A stretch of DNA of 64,000 nt from Frischella perrara (lineage in GTDB: Bacteria; Pseudomonadota; Gammaproteobacteria; Enterobacterales; Orbaceae). The position numbers and the translations under genes were made by a program. Positions 1 through 9,601 of this stretch are shown here, one piece after another. The notes below the pieces were generated by a model. The model did no database searches, had not been told where the DNA came from, and saw only the letters and a program-made list of their open reading frames with translations. The stretch lies in assembly GCF_000807275.1 (NCBI RefSeq), contig NZ_CP009056.1, forward strand, positions 1,303,192 to 1,367,191, written 5' to 3'. Numbering within the stretch: position 1 is the stretch's first letter; every line of letters starts with the position of its first letter.

Positions 1-1
1 C

Positions 2-148
2 GATGTTCCTGATAAATTTATTCATCAACCGCATAAATGGGCTGAGCAACAGCATTTAAATCTTGATTATCCTAAACCTATAGTCGATCATAAACAAGCA
101 AGACTACAAACCTTAACTGCATTTGATATGGCTAAATTAACATCTTGA
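2..148 (+). CDS. phrB: Deoxyribodipyrimidine photolyase, C-terminal end (partial)
   Basis: Only the last 48 codons lie in the window; the 5' part is off the left edge. The readable tail includes FIHQPHKWAEQ, LDYPKPIVDHKQAR and LQTLTAFDMAK, which is the conserved C-terminus of class I CPD photolyase (E. coli PhrB has IHEPHRWA, LDYPQPIVEHKEAR and LAAYEAAR in the same order). The enzyme repairs UV-induced cyclobutane pyrimidine dimers using FADH- and light. The FAD-binding core is not visible here, so activity cannot be judged. It runs in the same direction as fabV with a gap of about 145 bp. Confidence 0.85.
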   Translation, partial: DVPDKFIHQPHKWAEQQHLNLDYPKPIVDHKQARLQTLTAFDMAKLTS

Positions 149-293
149 TCTGAAAGATCAGTATTGTCTTATTGGCACATTTTTAAAAGAAATGATAGAA
201 TTAGTTGCTTTTTTAACATTAAAAATTAAATGAATTTATTTTGTTACATATCAACATGTAATAAAAATGTTATAAAATTATTGAGACAAAATT

Positions 294-1499
294 ATGATAA
301 TTAAACCAAAAATTCGTGGCTTTATCTGTACAACCACACATCCAGTGGGTTGTGAGGAAAATGTAAATCAACAAATTGCTTATGTTAAGTCAAAAGGGAA
401 AATTGCCAATGGACCTAAGAAAGTATTAGTCATTGGTGCTTCTACAGGTTACGGATTGGCCTCACGTATTACAGCAGCATTTGGTTCTGATGCAGCAACA
501 ATTGGCGTATTTTTCGAAAAGCCAGGAACTGAATCTAAACCGGGCACAGCTGGATGGTATAATTCTGCAGCATTCGATAAGGCAGCTAAAGCGGCTGGTT
601 TATATGCTAAAAGTGTAAATGGCGATGCATTTTCTAATGAATGTCGTCAAACAGTGATTGATTTAATCAAACAAGATTTAGGTCAAGTTGATCTTGTCAT
701 TTATTCTTTAGCTTCTCCTGTTCGTAAAATGCCAGACACAGGTGAAGTGGTACGTTCTTCACTTAAACCAATCGGACAACCTTATAAATCAGTCGCTGTT
801 GATACTAACAAAGATGTTTTAATTGAAGCAACGGTTGAACCGGCTAATGAACAAGAAATCGCTGATACCATAAAAGTAATGGGTGGTCAAGATTGGGAAT
901 TATGGATGAATGCATTAGCAGATGCAGGTGTATTAGCTGACAATGCCCAAACGGTTGCTTATTCTTATATCGGTACAGAATTGACATGGCCAATTTACTG
1001 GCATGGAACATTAGGTAAAGCAAAAGAAGATTTAGATCGAGCAGCTCATGCAATTGATCATCAATTAGCTGCAAAACACGGTCATGCTTATGTTGCTGTG
1101 TTAAAATCAGTTGTGACACAAGCTTCTTCAGCTATCCCTGTTATGCCATTATATATTGCTATGTCATTTAAGGTGATGAAAGAGCAGGGCATTCATGAGG
1201 GTTGTATAGAGCAAATTCAACGTATGTTTTATACTAAACTTTATGTAACAGGTGAACCTGAAACAGACGATAATCATCGTTTACGTTTAGATGATTGGGA
1301 ATTACGTCCTGAAGTACAAAACGCTTGTAAAGAAATTTGGTCAAAAGTGACTAATGATACCATTTATCAAGTGACTGATTACCAAGGTTATAAAGATGAG
1401 TTTTTACGTTTATTTGGTTTTGGTATTAGTGGTGTTGATTATGATGCTGATGTTAATCCAGACGTTAAATTTGATGTTATTGATTTAACTGCAAATTAA
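294..1499 (+). CDS. fabV: FabV-type enoyl-ACP reductase
   Basis: Reduces trans-2-enoyl-ACP with NADH in the last step of each fatty-acid elongation cycle, in the cytoplasm. The 401 residues are the usual FabV length, and the start [20 protein letters not shown] is the family's typical N-terminus, which fixes the start codon. A nucleotide-binding loop is seen near residues 46-55 ([10 protein letters not shown]). The family's Y-x8-K active-site motif is Y235 to K244 ([10 protein letters not shown]). The residue after K244 is Glu, where some FabVs, as I recall, carry a second Lys. FabV is not homologous in detail to FabI and is typically insensitive to triclosan. It is followed by a strong terminator, so it is probably monocistronic. 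Confidence 0.95.
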   Translation: MIIKPKIRGFICTTTHPVGCEENVNQQIAYVKSKGKIANGPKKVLVIGASTGYGLASRITAAFGSDAATIGVFFEKPGTESKPGTAGWYNSAAFDKAAKAAGLYAKSVNGDAFSNECRQTVIDLIKQDLGQVDLVIYSLASPVRKMPDTGEVVRSSLKPIGQPYKSVAVDTNKDVLIEATVEPANEQEIADTIKVMGGQDWELWMNALADAGVLADNAQTVAYSYIGTELTWPIYWHGTLGKAKEDLDRAAHAIDHQLAAKHGHAYVAVLKSVVTQASSAIPVMPLYIAMSFKVMKEQGIHEGCIEQIQRMFYTKLYVTGEPETDDNHRLRLDDWELRPEVQNACKEIWSKVTNDTIYQVTDYQGYKDEFLRLFGFGISGVDYDADVNPDVKFDVIDLTAN

Positions 1500-1518
1500 C
1501 CCGTAAAAACCATGGCTT

Positions 1519-1544
1519 AATCCCCCAGTGCTGGGGGATTTTTT
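1519..1544 (+). terminator. Rho-independent terminator of fabV
   Basis: Perfect stem AATCCCCCAG / CTGGGGGATT with a 2-base loop, followed by a T-run, 20 bp after the fabV stop. The minus-strand gene yddG ends about 60 bp further on, so it may also stop that transcript. Confidence 0.9.
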
Positions 1545-1606
1545 AAAACAATTAAAACAGTATCAATTAATTATTATCCGTTTAGTCAATATCTTAATTA
1601 TTGCTA

Positions 1607-2521
1607 TCATTGCTTAATCTCTTTAAGATGACTTTTTTTATTTCGCGTTGCTAACCAACATAACATAGCGCCAAAACAAACTAACCCCGTACCTTGCCAA
1701 AAACTGTAAGTTAAAGTCAGATTTAACAAAATCGAAGATAAAAATGCTGAAATGATTGGAATAAAATAAGATGCGCCAGCTAGTATTGTAACATTGCCAT
1801 AAAATACCCCATAATTCCATGCCGCATAGCCAACGCCAATGGCAAATGCAGCTAAAAAACTATATAAAATTAAACTGAAACTATTAATTGATAAGGCAGG
1901 TTCTGAAGAGAAAGCATATTGAACCCACATAATGATCGCAGTGAAAATAAGGAAAAGTGCTACACCATTTTTTCCATCAGCTAATTTGACTGTTACCATA
2001 CAGTAACTAGCCCAAATTAAAGAACCAATGAAAGCAAGTGCATAACTTAATGGATTATCTTGTATATTAGCTAACATCATCATAGGGTTTAAGCCTTGAT
2101 CTCCGCCTAATACCCAACTAATGCCAATAACAGGTAATATCGCGCCAGGTATAATTAAAAAATTTGCTTTTTGGTTATTGAAAGCAATAGCAAATAAAAT
2201 AGTCAAAGTTGGCCATAAATAATTAAGCATACTAACTTCTACTGCTTGTCGCCCATTATTTGCAAAACCTATAGATAAAGAGAAACATAGCTCATAACTT
2301 GCAAATAATAATCCTCCCCAAAATAAATATCGTTTCGGAATATGACGAATTGTTTTCAAACCAAAAATTAACAGTAATATTACACTTGCCGCACTATAAA
2401 TGACTGCAACTCCGCCATAAGCACCAAGATTTTCACAGACGATACGGATTGTACCAACTAAAGAACTCCATAATAAAATGGCTGAAAAACCTATTAAAGT
2501 CGCTCGATTTTTATTTGTCAT
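1607..2521 (-). CDS. yddG: Aromatic amino acid exporter YddG (DMT/EamA family)
   Basis: Inner-membrane exporter of the drug/metabolite transporter superfamily; E. coli YddG exports Phe, Tyr, Trp and some other amino acids. About ten hydrophobic segments in two EamA repeats are readable. Diagnostic stretches shared with E. coli YddG include RATLIGF at the N-terminus, VSMLNYLWPTLTILFAI, SWVLGGDQGL, YAAWNYG, GNVTI and SFWQG, and CWLATR at the end. I chose the ATG at 2519-2521 because it gives the homologous start MTNKNRATLIG. A GTG five codons upstream (2536) is also possible. The upstream GTGAAG may act as a weak ribosome-binding site. It is convergent with fabV and divergent from ybiT. Confidence 0.93.
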   Translation of the reverse strand: MTNKNRATLIGFSAILLWSSLVGTIRIVCENLGAYGGVAVIYSAASVILLLIFGLKTIRHIPKRYLFWGGLLFASYELCFSLSIGFANNGRQAVEVSMLNYLWPTLTILFAIAFNNQKANFLIIPGAILPVIGISWVLGGDQGLNPMMMLANIQDNPLSYALAFIGSLIWASYCMVTVKLADGKNGVALFLIFTAIIMWVQYAFSSEPALSINSFSLILYSFLAAFAIGVGYAAWNYGVFYGNVTILAGASYFIPIISAFLSSILLNLTLTYSFWQGTGLVCFGAMLCWLATRNKKSHLKEIKQ

Positions 2522-2734
2522 AGAATGAAACTTCACATCATTATTTGGGATTAAAAATAGAAGAGAGGTTAATATACAATTTTCGTAGATATCAGACCTA
2601 ATTACGATTCCTATTATATCATATAGTTATAGTAAACTAGATAAAAATGTTGATTTACTCGCGCCAATTGTCACGATATGGCATAATACCCCACAATTTT
2701 TTGACCACATTTTTTTAAATCTGAGAGTTAATCT

Positions 2735-4330
2735 GTGCTAAGTACAAATAATATTACAATGCAGTTTGGTAGCAAACCACTATTTGAAAATATATCGGTT
2801 AAATTTGGTGGTGGTAATCGTTATGGACTGATTGGTGCTAATGGTAGTGGTAAATCGACATTCATGAAAATCTTAGGTGGCGATTTAGTGGCAACATCTG
2901 GCAATGTTGCTTTAGATCCACATGAACGCATTGGTAAACTAAAGCAAGATCAGTTTGCTTTTGAGCAATTTACTGTTATTGATACTGTAATAATGGGACA
3001 TACCGAATTATGGCAGGTTAAACAAGAGCGTGATCGCATTTATGCTTTACCTGAAATGAGTGAGGAAGATGGTTACAAAGTAGCAGATTTAGAAGTTCAA
3101 TATGCCGAAATGGATGGTTATAGTGCAGAGTCCCGTGCCGGTGAACTTTTATTAGGCGTTGGAATTCCCGTCGAACAGCATTATGGTTTAATGAGTGAAA
3201 TAGCACCAGGTTGGAAATTACGCGTGTTATTAGCTCAAGCACTTTTTTCAGATCCCGATATTCTATTGCTTGACGAACCTACTAATAACTTAGATATTGC
3301 AACGATTCGTTGGCTTGAACAAGTGCTTAATGAACGTGAAAGTACTATGATCATTATTTCCCATGATCGTCATTTTTTAAATATGGTTTGTACCCATATG
3401 GCAGATTTAGATTATGGTGAATTACGGATATATCCAGGTAATTATGATGAGTATATGACGGCAGCCACACAAGCACGAGAACGTTTATTAGCCGATAATG
3501 CTAAGAAAAAAGCACAAATTAGCGAATTACAATCTTTTGTTAGTCGTTTTAGTGCTAATGCGTCAAAATCAAAACAGGCAACATCTCGAGCTCGTCAGAT
3601 CGAGAAAATTCAATTAGAAGAAGTCAAAGCATCAAGTCGACAAAATCCTTTTATCCGTTTCGAACAAGATAAAAAGCTATTTCGTAACGCATTAGTAGTC
3701 GAAAATTTAACTAAGGGTTTTGATAATGTTCCGCTTTTCAAACAGCTTAAACTAATGGTTGAAGTAGGGGAGAAAGTAGCAATTCTAGGTACCAATGGTA
3801 TTGGTAAATCTACGCTATTAAAAACACTGATGGGTGAATTGAGTCCAGATCAAGGTGAAATCAAATGGTCTGAAAATGCTAACATTGGCTATTATGCACA
3901 AGATCATGAATACGAGTTTGATCAAGATCTCAATCTTTTTGACTGGATGAGTCAATGGAAACAACCACAAGATGATGAGCAAGCGGTTCGAGGTATTCTT
4001 GGGCGTTTACTTTTTTCTCAAGATGATATTAAGAAAAATGTTAAAGTTTTATCGGGTGGGGAAAAAGGGCGTATGTTATTTGGTAAATTAATGCTACAGC
4101 GTCCAAATATCATTGTAATGGATGAACCTACGAATCATATGGATATGGAGTCAATTGAATCATTAAATCTAGCTTTAGAATTATATAAAGGTACTTTGTT
4201 TTTTGTTTCACACGACCGTGAATTCGTAAGCTCTCTAGCAACAAGAATTATCGAAATTACACCTGAAAAAGTAATTGATTACAGTGGTAATTATGAAGAT
4301 TATCTTCGTAGTCAGGGTATTGTGTCATAA
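2735..4330 (+). CDS. ybiT: ABC-F family ATPase YbiT
   Basis: Soluble ABC-F protein with two ATPase domains and no membrane segments. ABC-F proteins act on the ribosome rather than in transport. The 531 residues match E. coli YbiT closely over the whole length. Walker A motifs are at about residues 34-42 (GANGSGKST) and 352-360 (GTNGIGKST). The first Walker B is DEPTNN at 180-185 and the second signature is LSGGEKGR. The inter-domain linker (about 243-305) is charged and helical, with [22 protein letters not shown] as its hallmark region. Translation starts at GTG, with a short GAGAG upstream. A terminator follows 31 bp after the stop. Confidence 0.96.
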   Translation: MLSTNNITMQFGSKPLFENISVKFGGGNRYGLIGANGSGKSTFMKILGGDLVATSGNVALDPHERIGKLKQDQFAFEQFTVIDTVIMGHTELWQVKQERDRIYALPEMSEEDGYKVADLEVQYAEMDGYSAESRAGELLLGVGIPVEQHYGLMSEIAPGWKLRVLLAQALFSDPDILLLDEPTNNLDIATIRWLEQVLNERESTMIIISHDRHFLNMVCTHMADLDYGELRIYPGNYDEYMTAATQARERLLADNAKKKAQISELQSFVSRFSANASKSKQATSRARQIEKIQLEEVKASSRQNPFIRFEQDKKLFRNALVVENLTKGFDNVPLFKQLKLMVEVGEKVAILGTNGIGKSTLLKTLMGELSPDQGEIKWSENANIGYYAQDHEYEFDQDLNLFDWMSQWKQPQDDEQAVRGILGRLLFSQDDIKKNVKVLSGGEKGRMLFGKLMLQRPNIIVMDEPTNHMDMESIESLNLALELYKGTLFFVSHDREFVSSLATRIIEITPEKVIDYSGNYEDYLRSQGIVS

Positions 4331-4361
4331 CACATCTTATTTTTGCTAATGATACCAAATG

Positions 4362-4398
4362 ACGCCTATTCTGTTTTTGACTCGAATAGGCGTTTTTT
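4362..4398. terminator. Intrinsic terminator between ybiT and metQ
   Basis: Ten-bp stem ACGCCTATTC / GAATAGGCGT with a 12-base loop and a T-run on the plus strand. It lies between the convergent genes ybiT and metQ and serves mainly ybiT. Confidence 0.85.
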
Positions 4399-4419
4399 AG
4401 CATACCAATTTAGAATAGG

Positions 4420-5247
4420 TTATCCACGAGGCCAAATGAATCGACCTTTCGCGTCAGGATCGTTATTGATAAATTTCTTCATTAAATCGGATTGATAAAG
4501 GTTTTTAATGTCTTTTGCCCACTGTTTATTAAGATCTTCTTTTTTAACCACAACCATTAGTTCAAGATCCGGTGTTAATTGTTCTTGAACTAATGCATCA
4601 GACGCGGGTACTTTACTTAACCAAGCAACACCGCCAGGCATAATACCATAATCCATTTCACTCAACATGCGGGGTATTAATTCAGATAGTACTGACTTAA
4701 ATTGTAAATTATATTGATTCTCTGCTAAATCCGTCAAATTTGCTGTTCCTAATTCAATTCCGGGTTTGAGGGAAATCCAATTTAATTTCTGTAGCATTAA
4801 TAATGCTCGCGCGGTATTGGATGGATCATTGGGTATAGCAATTGTTTGACCTTTAGCAATTTCATTAATGGAATGATGTTTTTTAGAATATAATGCTGCC
4901 GGTATTGAAGGTATATGTACAAGAGAAACTAAGTTATTGTTTGTTTCTTTATTATAGACATCCAAATATGCTTGATGCTGCGCAGCATTTAAATCAGTGT
5001 AACCTTCTACTAAAGCCGAATTAGCATCACGTAATGAGCTAAAATTAACCAGCTTAACTTTATATCCCATCTTTTCTAATTCAGGTTTGATGACACGTTC
5101 CATCATTATATTGTGCATACTAGGTGGTAGTCCGACTACAATCTCTTTTTTCTCTGAATGATTTGTTTGGTTATCCGATTTGTGATCACATGCAAAGGAA
5201 AGAAAGCCTAAAATGATCACAATGGGTATAGATAACAATTTCTTCAT
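4420..5247 (-). CDS. metQ: Methionine ABC importer, substrate-binding lipoprotein MetQ
   Basis: Periplasmic NlpA-family binding protein that hands methionine to MetNI. The N-terminus MKKLLSIPIVIILGFLSFAC is a lipoprotein signal with the lipid-modified Cys at residue 20, so the mature protein is membrane-tethered. Family marks include VGLPPSMHNIMM, the DLNAAQHQAYLD stretch and IAIPNDPSNTARALLMLQ. The length (275 residues) is normal. Last gene of metN-metI-metQ, about 50 bp after metI. The specificity for methionine is inferred from family and operon; related NlpA proteins can bind Cys or dipeptides. Confidence 0.92.
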   Translation of the reverse strand: MKKLLSIPIVIILGFLSFACDHKSDNQTNHSEKKEIVVGLPPSMHNIMMERVIKPELEKMGYKVKLVNFSSLRDANSALVEGYTDLNAAQHQAYLDVYNKETNNNLVSLVHIPSIPAALYSKKHHSINEIAKGQTIAIPNDPSNTARALLMLQKLNWISLKPGIELGTANLTDLAENQYNLQFKSVLSELIPRMLSEMDYGIMPGGVAWLSKVPASDALVQEQLTPDLELMVVVKKEDLNKQWAKDIKNLYQSDLMKKFINNDPDAKGRFIWPRG

Positions 5248-5298
5248 GATAACTCCTTTATAATTGGGGTTTTATAGAATCTAATAATAGAGATTGAT

Positions 5299-5976
5299 TT
5301 AATCTTTACGATGATGATTGCGTATTGATTTGGATAGTCGATTACCAATGGTTTGTATAATTTGAACAATGATAATTAAGGTGATAATCGTCGTTATCAT
5401 TGCAATATGATCAAATCGATAATAACCATAGTTAAGCGCTAAGTCACCAATTCCTCCCGCACCTATTGTGCCAGCTACAGCTGTCGCACCAATTAAACCG
5501 ATTGTTGCTGTGGTATAACTTAACACTAACGATGATTTTGCTTCTGGAAGTAAAAAATGCCAAATAACTTGCCAGGTTGTTGCTCCCATAGCATTAGCTG
5601 CTTCAATAATACCAGTATCAACTTCTAACAATGAATTCTCTACTAATCGAGCAATATAAGGACTTACAAAGAAAATTAACGGTAAGACGGCTGCTGTTGT
5701 GCCATAAGAAGTACCAATGATAAAGTAGCTTAAAGGTAGAACAGAGACGAGAAGAATTAAAGAAGGAATTGAGCGAACAATATTAATGAAGGTATTGAGT
5801 ATTACATAAATAATCCTATTTTCGGCGATACCTTTTGGTTTAGTGATAACTAAGATTACAGCGAATATTGTTCCTAAAATTGCGCCAAAAAATAATGATA
5901 TTCCAACCATCAAGAAGGTTTGATACAACGAAGTTAGAAATAAATCAGTTGTCAATAAGCTATTAAAATCAAACAT
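5299..5976 (-). CDS. metI: Methionine ABC importer, permease MetI
   Basis: Inner-membrane permease of the MetNIQ importer with about five transmembrane helices. The cytoplasmic EAA loop that couples to MetN reads EAANAMGATTWQVIW, followed by LLPEA. Other matches to MetI are NIVRSIPSLILL, GTSYG and GAGGIGDLALNYGY. I chose the ATG at 5974-5976, which overlaps the metN stop codon (ATGTTTGA) and has AAGGA about 8 bases upstream. The open frame extends further upstream to a TTG inside metN. The overlap implies translational coupling with metN. Confidence 0.93.
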   Translation of the reverse strand: MFDFNSLLTTDLFLTSLYQTFLMVGISLFFGAILGTIFAVILVITKPKGIAENRIIYVILNTFINIVRSIPSLILLVSVLPLSYFIIGTSYGTTAAVLPLIFFVSPYIARLVENSLLEVDTGIIEAANAMGATTWQVIWHFLLPEAKSSLVLSYTTATIGLIGATAVAGTIGAGGIGDLALNYGYYRFDHIAMITTIITLIIIVQIIQTIGNRLSKSIRNHHRKD

Positions 5977-7009
5977 AATTACCATCCTTATCCAATTTTG
6001 CAATTCGAACTTGCTTATTTCTTAAGAACTCGATCGCATCTTTAATATCTTTTGGTTTTCCTTCAATATTTACAAACATATAACCAATGACATTTTCTTT
6101 GATATCAATCATGTTTGAGAAAAGAATATTGATAGAGATTTTTCCGCAATCACGCAGTATGGCATCACTTAATACAGAATGTCGGCAAGATGAGCCTAGA
6201 AATTCAAATCGATAAATATTCGTAATGTCATTTTCCAACATATTATTAAGAATTTGGGTTGGTAATTTATCGTAAATAACGGCATTGATAAATTTTCGAG
6301 TAACAGGGGAGGCCGGGTTTTGAAAAATATCTACTACATTGCCTTGTTCGACAATTTGTCCTTTTTCCATGACTAACATATTATTACATATATGTTTAAC
6401 CACACTCATTTCGTGTGTTACCAAAACGATCGTAACTTTTTGTTCTTGATTAATACGCTTAAGTAAATCAAGAATTGCTCGTGTTGTCTGTGGATCTAGT
6501 GCCGAAGTTGCTTCATCACATAATAGTATTTTAGGTTGGTTAGCAAGCGCTCTGGCAATACAGACGCGTTGTTTTTGCCCGCCCGATAATTCACTTGGAT
6601 AAGCAAATTTTTTCTCTTTTAAATCAACAAAATTTAATAGTTTATCGACGATTTTATCGCGTTCTTTTTTAGCTACTTTAGCTAACAATAGCGGTAATGA
6701 AATATTTTCAGCGACAGTTTTAGACTCTAAAAGGTTAAAACCTTGAAAAATCATCCCTATCTTCTGTTTCATTTGGCGAATTTCATGAGTATTGAAATTT
6801 GCTAAATCATGACCATCAATTAAAATTTTACCAGAAGTAGGTTTTTCTAAAGCATTAATGAGTCGAATTAAGGTACTTTTACCTGCACCACTGTAACCAA
6901 TGATGCCAAATATATCATTGTCCTCAATAGCAATATTAATATTCTTTAATATCTTAGTTTCCTGTTTATTATGATAAAACGACTTATTAACATGTTTAAA
7001 TTCAATCAT
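5969..7009 (-). CDS. metN: Methionine ABC importer, ATPase MetN
   Basis: Cytoplasmic ATPase that powers methionine uptake through MetI. Walker A is GYSGAGKST (38-46), the signature is LSGGQ (141-145), Walker B is ILLCDEA (161-167), followed by SALDP and the H-loop region VTHEM. The C-terminal part from about residue 260 is the NIL domain, in which cytosolic methionine binds and shuts the transporter. This matches the 340-residue MetN architecture. It is the first gene of the operon. I looked for MetJ-type AGACGTCT boxes upstream and saw none, so regulation is not evident. Confidence 0.95.
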   Translation of the reverse strand: MIEFKHVNKSFYHNKQETKILKNINIAIEDNDIFGIIGYSGAGKSTLIRLINALEKPTSGKILIDGHDLANFNTHEIRQMKQKIGMIFQGFNLLESKTVAENISLPLLLAKVAKKERDKIVDKLLNFVDLKEKKFAYPSELSGGQKQRVCIARALANQPKILLCDEATSALDPQTTRAILDLLKRINQEQKVTIVLVTHEMSVVKHICNNMLVMEKGQIVEQGNVVDIFQNPASPVTRKFINAVIYDKLPTQILNNMLENDITNIYRFEFLGSSCRHSVLSDAILRDCGKISINILFSNMIDIKENVIGYMFVNIEGKPKDIKDAIEFLRNKQVRIAKLDKDGNYV

Positions 7010-7522
7010 AGGAATCTTACTTAATAAATTATCATTAATGCATCAAATGCGCCCAATTTATAAACTGCTAGTTATCAAAGAGTGACAAATGGAATAATAA
7101 ATATTGATTACTACCAGTTTTGATTCCTACCTAAATTAAATCTTCTTTATTTTCGATTCATTTTTTAAATATTACATTATTATAATAAAAACAAATATTT
7201 AGCAAATATTTTTTATAAAAAACCCATCCTTTTAATATATTAAATGCATCTTACCGGTGTATTTTTGTTTGATTTTCTCAAAATAATGAGAATAATTCCT
7301 ATTTAAATAAAAATATCTAATTCGTATTTGTATAATAAATATATTATTATCTGTTCTAAATTGATATTAATAAAATAATTGACGATTTTATTTGATGTTA
7401 ATTGGGCATTATTTTTAACTTATTACAATAATAAAAGTTGGATTTATTGATTTTTAACTATTGGCATGAAAAGAATATTGAGCCAGCGTTAGTGAATTAA
7501 ATTATAAAAAGGAGTTGATCTA
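7010..7522. other. Intergenic region between metN and the amidotransferase gene
   Basis: About 510 bp of very A+T-rich DNA separating two divergent genes. It must contain the promoters of the metNIQ operon (minus) and of the amidotransferase gene (plus). I see no open frame, tRNA, convincing operator or terminator. A stretch at 7282-7300 vaguely resembles a Fur box but is not convincing in such A+T-rich sequence. Confidence 0.7.
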
Positions 7523-8242
7523 ATGCATATTCATTTTGTTATTCATGAAGCATTTGAAGCACCAGGCGTATATTTAACTTGGGCACAGCAGCACCATTAT
7601 CAAATAACCTATTCTCGAGTTTATCTTGATGAACTATTACCAAAGGATGTTAAGGACATTGATTTACTTATCATTATGGGAGGGCCTCAATCTCCAGCTA
7701 CTTCAATTGATGAATGTCCATATTATGATTCAAAAGCAGAACAACAATTGATTTACGATGCTATTCAAGCAAATAAAATGGTATTAGGTGTTTGCTTAGG
7801 AGCTCAATTGATCGGTCAAGCGCTGGGTGCTAATTATGAACATAGTCCAGAAAAAGAAATTGGAAAATATCCAATTACGATGACACACATTGGACAGAAT
7901 CATCCATTATTTAGCCATTTTGGTTCTCAATTAGAGGTTGGACATTGGCATAGTGATATGCCTGGATTAACAGCTGATGCAGTTATTTTAGCACATAGTG
8001 AAGGTTGCCCTCGTCAGATTATAGCTTATAGTGATCGAGTTTATGGTTTTCAATGTCATTTAGAGTTTACTACAGAGATCATAGAAATGTTAATTTCTAA
8101 TACACAGAACGATCTCCGTCATGCAACTAAATATCGATTCGTTGATACAGTTGAAACGCTTCGTTCTCATGATTACAACGATATGAACCAAAAATTGTGT
8201 GTATTTTTAGATAAATTGGTAGCAATGTATAAAAGTAAATAA
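7523..8242 (+). CDS. Class I glutamine amidotransferase (GATase1-like, stand-alone)
   Basis: A single glutaminase-fold domain of 239 residues related to the GMP-synthase amidotransferase domain. The catalytic triad is readable: nucleophile Cys91 in LGVCLGAQ, and His179 and Glu181 in FQCHLEFT. The oxyanion-hole Gly pair is in IIMGGPQSP (51-59). No synthetase domain is attached and the next gene is convergent, so the ammonia acceptor or other substrate is unknown. Some relatives, such as PuuD and YfeJ-like proteins, act on gamma-glutamyl compounds. A strong AAGGAG lies about 9 bases before the ATG. It appears monocistronic. Confidence 0.85.
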   Translation: MHIHFVIHEAFEAPGVYLTWAQQHHYQITYSRVYLDELLPKDVKDIDLLIIMGGPQSPATSIDECPYYDSKAEQQLIYDAIQANKMVLGVCLGAQLIGQALGANYEHSPEKEIGKYPITMTHIGQNHPLFSHFGSQLEVGHWHSDMPGLTADAVILAHSEGCPRQIIAYSDRVYGFQCHLEFTTEIIEMLISNTQNDLRHATKYRFVDTVETLRSHDYNDMNQKLCVFLDKLVAMYKSK

Positions 8243-8266
8243 TGCTTGAACGGTAATTTCAAAATT

Positions 8267-8290
8267 GTCGTTTATCATTCGATAAACGAC
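8267..8290. terminator. Hairpin between convergent genes
   Basis: Perfect 10-bp stem GTCGTTTATC / GATAAACGAC with a 4-base loop between the amidotransferase gene and the amidohydrolase gene. There is no long T-run on the plus side and a short one (TTTT) on the minus side. It is probably a weak bidirectional terminator. Confidence 0.55.
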
Positions 8291-8350
8291 CTAATCCTGA
8301 TAGGTAAAGTAATAATAGAAATTGGGGACTGTAACTAGTCTTATCAACGA

Positions 8351-9601
8351 TTAATCACCGCCATTTTCTGCCAAAATTAATAATGTATCTAATAATACAT
8401 TAGCACCGGCTTGGCACCATTCGGTTGTAATCGCTTCACTCTCATTATGACTCAATCCCTTTATACAAGGAATAAATATCATTGAAGTAGGGGCAATGGT
8501 ACTTAGATGACAAGCATCATGGCCTGCACCAGAAATCATTTCGCGTGATGCATAGTGATTTTTAGTTACGGCCTTGCGGACGGCATCTATACACTGTTCA
8601 TCAAAATGTATTGCGGGCATTGAAAGCACCCGTTGGATATTTATATTTAAATTTAATTGGTCGGCAATAGAAGTCAACTCTGAACGTAATTGAATTTCGA
8701 GATCGGCTAACAGGTCAGCATCATAATGGCGCATATCAATAGTAAAAAACGCTTCATCCGCTACAACGTTGCGTGAATTTGGGCTAGCTGTAATCATGCC
8801 TACGGTTAACCTAACATCGTTGCTGCTTGGTTTAAGTGCCAAACGATTAAGAGCGACAATGCAATGGGCCATCCCAAGAATTGCATCTTGACGCATATTC
8901 ACCGGTGTTGTTCCAGCATGCATGGCAAGACCAGTAAGTTTTACTTCAAACCAACGTTGGCCAAAGGCACCGGTAACAATACCTATAGTTTGATTATTTA
9001 ATTCTAAGATAGGTCCTTGTTCAATATGAGCCTCTATTACCGCTTTGATTGGTTGTCCAATAACTTTATCTGTTCCTATATAACCAATTTTTTCTAAGGC
9101 TTCTTTGACAGAAATTCCATCCTTATCCTTGATCTTATAGGCAGTTTCAATTTCAAGTTGTTCTGTAAATATCGCTGATCCCATCATTGCTGGCGCAAAG
9201 CGAGAACCTTCTTCATTTGTCCACATTACTAACTCTATCGGATGACGAGTCTGAATATTAAAATCATTTAGGGTCAACAAAACTTCTAAACCGGCTAATA
9301 CACCATAGATACCATCATAACGTCCACCTCTTGGTTGGCTATCGCCATGAGAGCCCGTCATCACCACGGGAAGATCTTCAAGTCCATTACGACGAATAAA
9401 AATATTGCCGAAATTATCTATGCGAATCTTAAATCCAGCCGTTTTACTAATGCTTATTAGTAGATCTCTCGCTTGTTGATCAACTTTAGTCAGTGTTAAT
9501 CGAGTCACACCACCTTTATCAGTTTTACCGATCTGCGCAAAATCACTCAACATCTGTTCTAAACGATTAATGTTAATTTGGGGTAGAGTTCTATTTTTCA
9601 T
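8351..9601 (-). CDS. Zn-dependent N-carbamoyl-L-amino-acid hydrolase / allantoate amidohydrolase family (M20); probable N-carbamoyl-L-cysteine hydrolase
   Basis: Dinuclear-metal amidohydrolase of peptidase family M20. Numbered from the start at 9601, metal-site motifs are GSHGDSQPRGGRYDG (His85, Asp96), the TNEEGSRF Glu pair (130-131) and AHIEQGP (His192), with HNESE near the C-terminus. A dimerisation lid lies between. The family removes carbamoyl groups from N-carbamoyl amino acids or allantoate. The gene starts inside the last codons of an L-ATC hydrolase-family gene (11-bp overlap, ATGAAAAATAG). In Pseudomonas this pair converts ATC via N-carbamoyl-L-cysteine to L-cysteine, so I infer that role. 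The sequence alone would also allow allantoate or beta-ureidopropionate. The longer open frame to 9643 is inside the upstream gene and was rejected. Confidence 0.82.
   Translation of the reverse strand: MKNRTLPQININRLEQMLSDFAQIGKTDKGGVTRLTLTKVDQQARDLLISISKTAGFKIRIDNFGNIFIRRNGLEDLPVVMTGSHGDSQPRGGRYDGIYGVLAGLEVLLTLNDFNIQTRHPIELVMWTNEEGSRFAPAMMGSAIFTEQLEIETAYKIKDKDGISVKEALEKIGYIGTDKVIGQPIKAVIEAHIEQGPILELNNQTIGIVTGAFGQRWFEVKLTGLAMHAGTTPVNMRQDAILGMAHCIVALNRLALKPSSNDVRLTVGMITASPNSRNVVADEAFFTIDMRHYDADLLADLEIQLRSELTSIADQLNLNINIQRVLSMPAIHFDEQCIDAVRKAVTKNHYASREMISGAGHDACHLSTIAPTSMIFIPCIKGLSHNESEAITTEWCQAGANVLLDTLLILAENGGD

Noticed and set aside
844-1119. Minus-strand and other-frame open frames inside fabV, ybiT, pepA, hrpA, pykF, mfd and yfhM.
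   Set aside because: They overlap strongly conserved genes, have no recognisable motifs and are shadows of the coding frame.
7010-7130. MetJ operator upstream of metN.
   Set aside because: No tandem AGACGTCT-like boxes are seen.
7282-7300. A Fur-box-like stretch (AATAATGAGAATAATTC).
   Set aside because: About 13 of 19 matches in very A+T-rich DNA is expected by chance, and neither neighbour is an iron gene.
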